This document shows, one piece after another, positions 22,314-34,581 of a stretch of 64,000 bases of DNA. Each line of letters begins with the position of its first letter. Position 1 is the stretch's first letter. The DNA is taken from positions 540,209-604,208 of the forward strand of contig RPFO01002078.1 in the NCBI GenBank assembly GCA_009746045.1. The letters are read 5' to 3'. The position numbers and the translations under genes were made by a program. Source of the stretch: Mesostigma viride. Taxonomy: Eukaryota; Streptophyta; Mesostigmatophyceae; Mesostigmatales; Mesostigmataceae. The notes beneath the pieces were generated by a model. It ran no database searches. It worked only from the letters and a program-made list of their open reading frames with translations, and had not been told where the DNA came from.

Positions 22314-25300
22314 GTGTGTGCGTTCTGCCTGACTGAGACTTACTCTTCCCCATATGGACCTGGGAATTTTGAGCATGCATGTCATTCACGTAAAATTGCC
22401 CGTGTTCTGCATAATGCTCTGTACCATGCTCTCTAGTAATCGTTTCCTCCTGACACATGTGTACATTATAATACAACTATCGCGGACACTCTAGCTTATG
22501 TGTGGGGCTGCATTTCAATGCTTCCTAAGCATGTCACGCAGTGCCGTCGCGGTTGTTGCACATAGATAGGTCTGGCAGCTACTATGCCTTGTGTCTATTT
22601 GTATGGTGTAATGCGTGCGTACATGTGTTGCAAGGCCAAACCTGCCCCTGCTTCAGCACAATAGTAGCTTCATAAACTGCCATTATACACCGACTAGTGT
22701 ACAACTGGCACCACTTAGCACAGGATCAGTTACGTTGGCAGCTGCTAACCCCTGTACATATGGCTACGTCGGCACTTAGTCGTATGGCCAAAAAAACATG
22801 AATGGCAAGAAAATCTCCTACCGTTATCATGGCATGCCTGTAGATGAGATGAGCTAGCTGAGGGGATCAGTTCTAATAATTGTGGCGCCAGTAGAGCTCG
22901 GCACACAGTAAATGGGGACCATGGTCGTGTACCGTGCAGCCATCTATCAAGCGCTTTTTTCCGGGGTCAGTATACACAAATAGTAGCACTACAGTAGTAT
23001 TGTATGGCATAGTATATTAGCATATTATATTAGCTTTGCAGGCACTTACTGCTGTAGATGCAGCAGGCACTTGAGAGTAGTGCTCAATGCCTTTGATTCC
23101 TGATAGGATGGCAAGTCGATGTCACGACTTGTATAGTATTTGACAGCTCTAGGTTTGCAGCCTGTTGAAACCAATGATGCAGACGTGGATGTCAAATTAG
23201 AAGGCTCACTGAGCGATGAATTTTTTGGCGGCTGACCTTTGAAGTTCAATTGCCTTATGATTAGCATGCTGCCAATTGTTCATCGTCGAGCGGTGCTGAC
23301 GATGCGACTGGGACTGGCACCGTCTCTACTTTTTGACGCAGTCATTGTCTGCACTCTTCACACCCAATCGTTGCTTGAACCAACGATGGCAGTGTGCGTC
23401 GACACGGCTCCGGGCGATGGGGTGGACGATGGTTGCGCCCCCGATAACCCCATTTGCTTTGATTATGACGGCAGTAAGGGGGGGGGTGGAGCGGATGCCA
23501 GCGACGGCGATGAGAGGCCTGGCGAGACTTGCGTTTGTGAGTACTAGGCTTTAATTTGACACTTTGGCTTGGCTACATGGAGGCGCGAGGTCATGACTCG
23601 ATTTTGCCAAGCATATGCAAGCGTATGGTTGGATGTCAGTGGCATGGTAACAGTGCAGGCCGCACAAAAATCTTTGTCTAGCGCATTTCCCGCTTTTCTC
23701 ATCGCCGCAAGTCTCTCTCTCTCTCTCTCTCTCTCTGCCCCCCCCCCCCCCCCCCCCCCTTTGCTCTCCTTTTCTCTAGCTCCCCTTCAGCTGATGTAAA
23801 TGATGGGCCTTTCGGTTCGATTGGCCTTAAATGCAGGTTAGGATATGCCTTTTGCCCTGCATGTGTCAGCTCTACTATGAAAGCTATCCCATATTTTCCA
23901 CACCCACGCTGAGGTGCGCTTTCCTATCTTTGTACATGCAAATGTTGTCGATGCGCATGCATGCTTTAATTATTACCCACCCCCTGTGCCCCAGCATATG
24001 CCCAACCCGAAGCCCAACACATACCACCACCACCTTCACCACCCTGGCAGCACATGCATCCGTGCCTGTCCCCATACCCATGGATTAGACTCTGCCCGGG
24101 CCCCAGCCTCGCCTCGGCCGCTATGCTGAATATAACACTAGCTGTATACATGGGTGTCTGCGCGACCTGGATCCTTTGCTACTTGTTGTTCTTCCAATAT
24201 CCTGGTTGCGTGGTGTTGACCTCCCTATCTCAAGTTACTGTTCGCTACAAAGTACATAGTACTCTGATGGAGAAATGATGAACCGCTACAGCACTGTAGC
24301 CTGTACAGAAGTCAGTGGACTTTCGCCACCCAGTGGACTTAAACCGCATGGATAGAAAAGGGAGCGGCAACAATGTCAAGGGAAGGGGCGGAACAGGAAG
24401 AAGCCTAGCTAGCAAGTAAAGACTTAAGCAGCCAACACAAGTAACAACAACTGCAGTACAGAACTGTATGTACTGCGACGTAAGTACTAGTACAGAAGTG
24501 TACATGACAGCCACTAGTAGCATGGGTTGCACAAAATATCACCTACGTTTGTCCTCCATGCCCTTCCAGGACGTTACTAGGCGTGTTTGCCCGCGCTCCC
24601 GTTGTTGTGGCGCTGCCATGCTGCTGTTGAGTTGTGACCAAGTACTTGCGATCCCTAATATGTGTGCCCTGCTGTCCATAAAAACGTGCGTGAACAGATT
24701 GCATCGACAGCGGCTTCGGCTCAGACACGGATGACGGGTGCAGCGGCCAGACGGATGACGTTTTCGGCAACATCTCTTCGCCCATCTGCTTCGATAGTGG
24801 AGAAAACTATGGAGACTTTCTCACCGGCTATACTGTCAGGCCAATCCAGACAATGGCGGTGGCATCTCTCAACCGAGCATTCAATGCCTGCTCGCGTAAG
24901 TGCACCTAGTATGCATTGCAGCGCAGGAAATGAAAATTGTGCTGGCTCTATGAGTCTGAGCTACGCGCACCCCATCCAAAAACTTGATCCCTTAAAAGTC
25001 TATCAACAGCTGGTTTTGAGGCAAGCGATGTGTACAACCATCATGGTGTTAGCAACAATGTGATATGGCAGCCCTTTCCTGGGTTTTCTGGACCCCAGCG
25101 CTGCTCTTGGTGGACCCCACGCACGTACAGCTGTGCGCTCTGTGACGCAGTATAGTTCTTCATCAGAGTCTTTGTATATCTGAACTAGCTTGTAAAGCAA
25201 GGCTACTAAGTCACTGGTAACCGTGAAAACGAGTCCTGTTCCCGCAGTCATTCGTCCTTTGCTCTGCCATGTGCGCTTGCCACAATCTTGGCTGGGGCCA

Positions 25301-28300
25301 GAGTTCAGTCGGGCCCAAGCTATCTCACTGAGAAGGCCAGCGCCCTTCGTCATCTGTTTGCTATGGAGCAGTGTTTCTAGTAAGGGTTTTTGGCACGCGT
25401 CAGTCGGCTGACGCGCCGCCGTTGGCGGCGCGTCAGACGGCTGACACGCCGCTGTTGGCGGCCGGCGCGTCAGACGGCTGACACGCCGCTGTTGGCAGCG
25501 CGTCAGAGGTCCCATTCCGGTTAGGGGCGGGTCCCAGGGGCCCCACATCTAGGGTTGATTTACCCTCAAAGACCATAAGAAGCGGAATCACTGGGGGATG
25601 GGGGTTGGGGCAGCCAAATTGGGGGCATGGGTGCAAGATGGGAGAGGGACATGATGAAATGGGGTTTCAAGCTAGGTGAAGTGTGCACATGGCAGGACAG
25701 ATATTACGACAATATTTCTCATACATGCTTCATACTCAAGAAAACTGGCCTCAGGTACTGTTCAGCGGATTTCGTTGCCTCGGACTTATCTGCGGTTGAC
25801 CTTTTCCTCTTGTTCCGCCTTTCTAGCTCCTTCACGGCCTTGTTTACATCGACGAGAGCGGGACTGCTGGGTCCTGCCCCGTCGGCGGTTTGCCTCTTGA
25901 AATATGACGAAATCGCCACCGAATGAAACCTTTTTAGGAACCCGCCTCCTTTCGATCCCATGGCCAGATGTGCCCTAAACCCTAAAACCTCGCTGAAGAT
26001 CCGCGAGTCAGGTACAAGGCAATGTAATGCAGAAATACGAAAAAATGTTGCGTGGACTTACAGATAGGCCGCTGAGGTTGATCGACGAATTTTATTTCCT
26101 ACCGCCTCAGCATGATACCTAAACCAATGCAACCCGCAGGTTGCAAGAAAAGTAGAAAACGCTCCTACGAAATAGCAGCTGCTATTAAAATGCATCCATC
26201 GTAAGTCTACGTATGCTTTGCTTCCAAAGTATTCGCTAGCGCTGCGATGGCTATCGCCACCTCGGTGGCTGCACCCAATAATTATGTTGTCTCGCGTTGG
26301 CAAGCCGGGCAGACGGGCCGGCAGGTCTTAGCATACAGGCACCGAACGTTCCAGAGGTGAGAGGTTCCACATGGCCAAGTGCGGCCCACATTTCAGTCAG
26401 TCACAGTCAGTTTCAGTGCACGAAAATCTCAAGTACGATTCGGTGGGCCTGGATGGGCTTATACTCAAGACTATGGGCGCGACGAATAGAGGTTGACGCG
26501 GCGAACCCGGAACCTGTACCCAGGCACAATATTGACGTGCCTGACGCGTGAGGACTTGGTGCACGTCAGACGACTGACGTGCAGCCTAAATTTACGCGTC
26601 AGGCGACTGACGCGCGGCCTAAATTTACGCGTCAGCCGGCTGACGCGCGGGGTAAAATTCCTGACGCGTAAGCGCTGGCGCGTCAGCCCGCTGGCGCATG
26701 CGTCACGTTACTAGAAACACTGCTACGGAGGCCAGAGTCCTGCATGGGATCTGTTCGCTCCCTCATGTGTGTTGGCGTGCCTGTTTGTGGCAGCGTTGTA
26801 AAACTTTCTATGTAACCGGTGGTGAATTACTCACACAGTAATTTCTGCTGTATCTGCATGGCGCTTGCCCATTGCTGGAGATGCTAAGGCCATATCATGA
26901 GATTTTGAAAAATGGAGAATATCACATGATGTGATATTCTACTATCACATGACGTTATTAATATAGTAGTACTAGTGTCCATCTTCCCAGTAAAAGTCCT
27001 AAATTTAGGACCAAGTGGAATTAAAAAATATTTATGCAAACATTAAAATTTGACCCTGGCATTCGTGCCCATGACAGATAACACACTTTTTTAGTTTCTA
27101 TCAAAAACCTGGGGTCAAATAATTACATTTAGTGCATGAATGGGCCCTGCCACCTGCCAGACCTCAAAGCGCGAATTTGGCCAAAATGTGGGTTTTAGGA
27201 CCATTAGGACCAATTATTGTCAACGCATGACCATGCTATCCACACGGTCCCTTGAGCATCTTACAAGCGCTAGGGGACCCTACGAGGCCTTGGGATGGCG
27301 GGGCAGCGTATAACAAGGCCATACCCTGCTGTGGCTGCCTCTATATATACGCGTGATTAACGGTGTCACAGATGGTGCAGGTAATGCAATATAGGGTTGC
27401 ATGGTTGCTGAGGTTGCCCGGCTTGAACATGGCCCACCCCTTGCGGTAAACTTTCTCTAAGCATATGCCAAACCTTCTTTGACATCACGGACATGCTGGC
27501 CACCACCCAGCGATGAAAAAACATTGCATTTGCATTGCAACTAACACATGAATGCAGCCAAATCAAGTTACAAAACAACGTTGTGCTAACATGCAACGCT
27601 TTGTGAGCGAATTCAGGGTGCATGTAACACGTAAACCATACTGTATATACTGTCTGAGAACACCCTGAACGACTGCAGGCCATAGGACCATGGTTTATAA
27701 CATACACATGAGTAAAACTGCTCTTACGCATGTGTGTTTTAGCTGCAGCGGACGACGAAGATAGAGACGTAAAAAATTGTATGACGTAAACCAACTATGT
27801 GTGACAGTTATGTGCACAGAGAGCGTCCCCTCTTTTTAGGCATAGCTGGCTGACTCAAAACACCACGACAGCGTTGCCAGTTACACTCATGATCTAGGAC
27901 AACCCGGCACTTACCTGCTACTTACGTCGCCTCATTCCAGATGGTTGCAAAAAAGTCGCTGAAATCCGCAGCGAGGTCAGCTTTCCGAGAGCTGAGCGCA
28001 CCAAAGCTGGCCAACCGGTTCGACAATGATATAAACCACGCTTGCACATGCTGCGTTCTAGGTCCAAGAAATACCGAAAGTGAAGACCTATAAGGTGCGC
28101 TCGCTGCCCAGCCTGAACGTCCCTAAAACATGGTCGACAATGGAAATCGGGTAAGAATATCACGGCCCAGGCGCTCCCATGTCAAATACTCCGTTTCTAA
28201 ACTCCAGACTATAATCCAAATCGTCCACAAAAATTTCCTGGCTTGATTCGCACCACCATTGCTAATACACTAACATGTTTGTGCCAAAATCGACCCTCCG

Positions 28301-31300
28301 CGAGCAGGCGATCTGCGACCCATTTGTGTTGTGCCGCTGTGATACAGCGCTACACATAAAAACTTGCGCAGAAAATATTCACAGCCTTTAAGCATAACTA
28401 ACAACTTTTCGTTTTTGCTACTGGGCGCCCGAAATGATAAACGCACGTGAAAACGCCGGCCACGATTGTCAGGTCGCCATATCCACCTCACTTCATTCCC
28501 GCACCCACTTTTTCGCTCCAAAATCGGTTATATTTTTGGTCGAGGTACCTACTTTCCCGCCATTATACCCGGTACCCGGGTACGGAATCCGGGTACCATG
28601 TGCCGGTACCACGGGTCGGGTACATCATGCCGGGTACGGTCCACATGGGGTACGGTCCATATAGGGACCCCCCCCCCCGGTACCTCGGTTATAGTGACCA
28701 CTAGGACGATTTAGGACAAAGTCCTAAATTTAGGACCGTGGGATGATTAACACTAGTAGTACTATTAATATAGTACTACTAGTATTATCAATATAGTAGT
28801 ATATTATTAATATTATTAGCAGTACTAGTAGTTTAATATAGTAGTACTAGTAGTATTATTAGTATAGTAGTACCTTTAGAAATATAAATACACCAGTAGT
28901 AGTATACGGTTATACTATTAATACTTATTCATGCGGGCACCCCAATTTAGGCTCAACTAGGCTTTGGGCTATTTGTGGCATACCTTGGTTAACTTAACGG
29001 TTACATGGAAATAAACAACACACATTTCCCCGGAAAGTATGCGGGTATACGTGTAGCATAGCTGCTAGTATTTTTTTTATAGGTGAGAAGACAGTTGGGG
29101 GAATTCATCGTTGTTGCAGCCAATATGGTGGTATGGTAGCCGCTTATACCTACTGTCACATTTCAATACGACCTGATTTCAATACGACCAGATTTCTCTA
29201 TTCAACCTGCCTTTAGTGACATCACAAGGAATGCAACGTTGCCTGTGCGCTTACGTTTACTGAAGGGCTAACACGGTGTTGCTGCTGCCATCTGGCCTCC
29301 GGGTAATGCGGCTGTCTGCGCAGCGTGCATTGACGACAGGTACGCGACGGACAGAGACTCCGGGTGCCCTACTGACCACCCGTTCTGCGTGGATGTCAGT
29401 CGCTTTGAAAACGAGTTCTTCAACAACAATGGGGACTACGGGCGCGGCCTTCTCTGTGCTGGTACGTGACCCTGTTTCTGCTGTTGCAAGGTTCCATGCG
29501 TGTCGGCACTACACACTAGGGAATCCCGGCACTGACTGTTGGATAGGATACCTACAAAACTATATTTCTATTCCCACTATTACCAATCCACCAACATTTG
29601 ATTAAAACAATAAGTGGGCAATTACAGAACCCATGAGTGAGCCTGCCACGCTGCACCCATTTCATGATTGATTGTAGTTCTCGTTACCCTAGAAACAAAC
29701 ACAAGAAGGGGGAGGGGGGGCGGGACAAGAAAAAGAGACCTAGAACATCGTGCAAATGGCACTTTAGGGCGGCGTAGCCCGGGCTCGCCTCATGAGCCGT
29801 CAGCAACAGTAACTTAATTGCTACTTAACTTAACGAACTAGAAATGGCCATACAAAACTGGCCAACTAATTCTAACTCATGGAACCGGTCCAGCCCAAGG
29901 CCCACCGTCCCGTAGTACCACTCACATAGCGGCGTTCATTCTCATCTGTTATAAAGAAACTACGTTCAGAGAACACCGATTCTATTCCCACTATTACCAA
30001 TCCACCAACATTTGATTAAAACAATAAGTGGGCAATTACAGAACCCATGAGTGAGCCTGCCACGCTGCACCCATTTCATGATTGATTGTAGTTCTCGTTA
30101 CCCAACCCCCCTTTCCTGGTGCTTTATCTCCAAAGCTCCGCCAACCACTTTCGCTCAGTGGCTCCCGAGGCTGCCCTGCCGCAACGGTCACGACCATTAC
30201 AATCGCCGGCGGCTGTAGCGAGCCTCATGCACGATAACCCTTTGCAGGCCCCCCCCAGCCTTCCACCCTCGGCCAGTAAAAGAGGGTGTTGAATGTGCAC
30301 GCAAAGACAAGGAAGAAGACGCCTCGTTTAACGATCACGGACCTCCCTCAAAGGCCAGTGCCGCCCTAACGTGACGACAACTTGTAGGACGTCACCCGAT
30401 GCCACCATATCTCGATTACTGTCAACGTTGTCACCTGGGGGAGTAACTTTCCATATTTCAGGTTTTAGTTGATGAGCAGGCTCTCATCACACACCCCAGC
30501 GGCCGATAAAGCGCAAGCGCAACTGGGCCGGCCAAAATATTTGGTCCTGCCCGGCCCAGGTCCGTCTGTTAAACTGGCCCCTTAAGTCTCGGTCTGAATC
30601 GAAATATTGCATAATTCCGGAATTCGTCCCCACCACATTCCCGAGACCTCACGCACCCATAAGAGCGGATGCTGGTAAATATTTTTCTACTTACGCGAGG
30701 GCAGACAGACTTGTCGTCCATCACAATGCCCACTAAAAGTAACCCGACCACCCTTCCTTCGGCAGTCAGCAGTCAGGAACTGCAACCCTGCTGCGACACT
30801 CCGCAGCAAAGCGGTAGGCACTGCAGCGTGGCACGGAAATCTTACTCATGGCTTCAGAGTTCCGTACAGGTGCCACGCGCAGGCAAACGCGAAGTATTTT
30901 ATAGTCTCTCGTCGGCCAAGAACCCAGCTGCGGGGAGAAAACCGACGAGGGTAATTTCAATTTCTTTTTCACAGTCACGTGACTGTTCAAGCTATGTCAG
31001 TCACGCGCCATCTCTAATCGGCCACCGCCAGCCAAAAGGCTGACGCGATTAGGGCAGCATTAAATTTCTTGTAATCCGCCATACCCATACCCCAATGATA
31101 CATCCGATTACAAGAAAAAGAGACCTAGAACATCGTGCAAATGGCACTTTAGGGCGGCGTAGCCCGGGCTCGCCTCATGAGCCGTCAGCAACAGTAACTT
31201 AATTGCTACTTAACTTAACGAACTAGAAATGGCCATACAAAACTGGCCAACTAATTCTAACTCATGGAACCGGTCCAGCCCAAGGCCCACCGTCCCGTAG

Positions 31301-34300
31301 TACCACTCACATAGCGGCGTTCATTCTCATCTGTTATAAAGAAACTACGTTCAGAGAACACCGATTACCATATTCATACTGTCATCGATGAGACAACCAG
31401 CGCAGGCCAGAGAGACGATAACGTGTTCATATACCATACTTATTTTCCTACTATATCGTTCTTATTTTCCTACTATCCCCTATTTATTTTCCTACTATAT
31501 CGTTTTTATTTTCCTACTATACCATACTTATTTTCCTACTATATCGTTCTTATTTTCCTACTATATCTTTCTTATTTTCCTACTATACCCTACTTATTTT
31601 CCTACTATATCGTTCTTATTTTCCTACTATACCATACTTATTTTCCTACTATATCGTTCTTATTTTCCTACTATACCATAATTATTTTCCTACTATATCG
31701 TTCTTATTTTCCTACTGTACCATACTTGCCATACTTGTTTTCCTACTATATCGTTCTTATTTTCCTACTATACCCTACTTATTTTCCTTGGTTGTCTCCT
31801 TGATATACCCTACTTATTTTTCTTGGTTGTCTCCTTGATGTACCCTACTTATTTTCCTTGGTTGTCTCCTTGATGTACCCTACTTATTTTCCTTGGTTGT
31901 CTCCTTGATGTACCCTACTTATTTTCCTTGGTTGTCTCCTTGATGTACCCTACTTATTTTCCTTGGTTGTCTCCTTGATATACCCTACTTATTTTCCTTG
32001 GTTGTCTCCTTGATATACCCTACTTATTTTCCTACTAAATCGTTCTTATTTTTCCTACTTTTTTTTTCTGCGTTAGTGGACTCTTGATTAGGTGCTTGAT
32101 TCTGGTAGCTTCCTGTCAGCCGGACGTGGCATGCCTGTAAGGCACGCATGATGATCTGGTTGTCTCCTTGATGATGATCGCGGCACCTCGGTCACTGGAG
32201 GTATCAAAGGCTTGACGTCAGGAATGCCGGGCGGGGTGCGTGCAGTCGTGCGTCAAGCGGCTACAAGCATGATCATGTAATCCCGCCCTGCAGAATGTCA
32301 TCCATGCCTGATGAACACTATCTCGTTCTATTTTCCCATTCACTGTTATATTTTCTCAAGTTACCATGCAAGGTGCTGACAATCAGGAGATCTGAACATG
32401 GCCCACTGCAGGTCACCGGCATGTAGCGCGGCTGTCGCCTGTCAATAGCTCATCAGGCAGATTCCCGCAATATTGTGCTCGGGCTTTCAAGTCCTGTTTT
32501 AGACCCAGTGCGCCCGGGTTAACCTCTAAGTTGGCTAGCTGAAATCCCAACAGTGGTTGGCGATGCTTGCGCTTTTGTATTGTTGCCTCCAGTGCTTTTC
32601 TAGGTTGCCTCCTCGGCAAACCCTGACATCTGTATCCTGCATGTGGGCTGCGATGCCTAAGCCCGACTGCCCCTTTGGCGCATGCTGCCTCACATACTTT
32701 GGGATTCTTGACTGTAATTGGTGCATGGACATTGATTTCCTTGAATGAAATCTCAGTGGTAGTATCTTACCGTGGGCTTTTCGTGGCTGTCGCTTGGAAC
32801 AGAGTGCGTGGACGATGGCATAGAGGATGAGGGATGCCATGCGGGTGAGCCTTACTGCTACTCCTACCGTCGCTGGTACCAAGGTGTTAAAAGGGGCACC
32901 GTATCAGCGGCACGCAGTGAAGGCTTGGAGGATGCCGAGCCTGGCTACTGCGTCGGTATGTGTCACCACAGTACATGTGTGCACATGCCATTCATGATTG
33001 CACGCACGTCGCACCCTATGCTATTAGACCCTTGCAATGCGCCTTGCGATGATGGCACAAAACCAGGCAGTACCGTATACCTGGCCCATGGCCAGTTGGC
33101 GGCTGCCTCGTTTGTGCATGACCTGCGCATGATAGCTCCTGATCATTAAAATTGACCGTTTCAAGTTTGATGTGATGCCGGTTTCTTTTGCCCCGCATCC
33201 CGGGGCCGGCTGGGTTTTGGCCGATCAGGAATCCCACAGCCCACGCACCAGACCCTATTTATGTCAATAAAGTCATAATGACCGATGCACACGCACCAGA
33301 CCCTATTTATGTAAATAAAGTCATAATGACCGATGCACACGCACCAGACCCTATTTATGTCAATAAAGTCATAATGACCAATGCACACGCACCAGACCCT
33401 ATTTATGTCAATAAAGTCATAATGACCGATGCCCACGCACCAGACCCTTTTATGTCAATAAAGTCATAATGACCGATGCCCACGCACCAGACCCTATTTA
33501 TGTCAATAAAGTCATAATGACCGATGCCCATGCACCAGACCCTATTTATGTCAATAAAGTCATAATGACCGATGCCCACGCACTTCAGGCAACGGTGGTG
33601 CCATACATATAGTATTTGCCCGGCCAATGGCTGTGATTGTGAGATTGTCACTGTTGTAGTAGCTGTGGTCATACTCGCGGCGGTCAGCTCTCCTTCCTGC
33701 GTTGCGGCTGCTTCCTTGATCGTCCTCCTGAATTACCATCCAGGCTGCTCCTCTTCTTCTGCCTTCTCCTCCTTTTTCCTCCTCGCCATCGCCATCGCCA
33801 TCGCCATCGCCATCGCCATCGCCATCGCCATCGCCATCGCCATCGCCATCGCCATCGCCATCGCCATCGCCATCGCCATCGCCATCGCCATCGCCATCGC
33901 CATCGCCATCGCCATCGCCATCGCCATCGCCATCGCCATCGCCATCGCCATCGCCATCGCCATCGCCATCGCCATCGCCATCGCCATCGCCATCGCCATC
34001 GCCATCGCCATCGCCATCGCCATCGCCATCGCCATCGCCATCGCCATCGCCATCGCCATCGCCACCGCCACCGCCACCGCCACCGCCACCGCCACCGCCA
34101 CCGCCACCGCCACCGCCACCGCCACCGCCACCGCCACCGCCACCGCCACCGCCACCGCCACCACCGCCGCCCTCCCCACCGCCACCGTCACCGTCACCGT
34201 CAGTGTCAGCGTCATCATTATTGTCATCATCATCACCACCACCACCACCACCACCACCACCACCACCACCACCACCACCACCACCACCACCACCACCACC

Positions 34301-34529
34301 ACCACCACCACCACCGCCGCCACCGCCACCGCCACCGCCACCGCCACCGCCACCGCCACCGCCACCGCCACCGCCACCGCCACCGCCACCGCCACCGCCA
34401 CCGCCACCGCCACCGCCACCACCACCACCACCACCACCACCACCACCACCACCACCATCACCACCATCACCATCATCATCCTCATCCTCCTCCTCCTCCT
34501 CCTCCTCCTCCTCCTCCTCCTCCTCCTCC

Positions 34530-34581
<52 letters not shown>

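Noticed and set aside
33240-33590. Regular 48-bp units that could be mistaken for a CRISPR array
   Set aside because: The whole unit repeats with no unique spacers, no cas genes are present, and the genome is eukaryotic.
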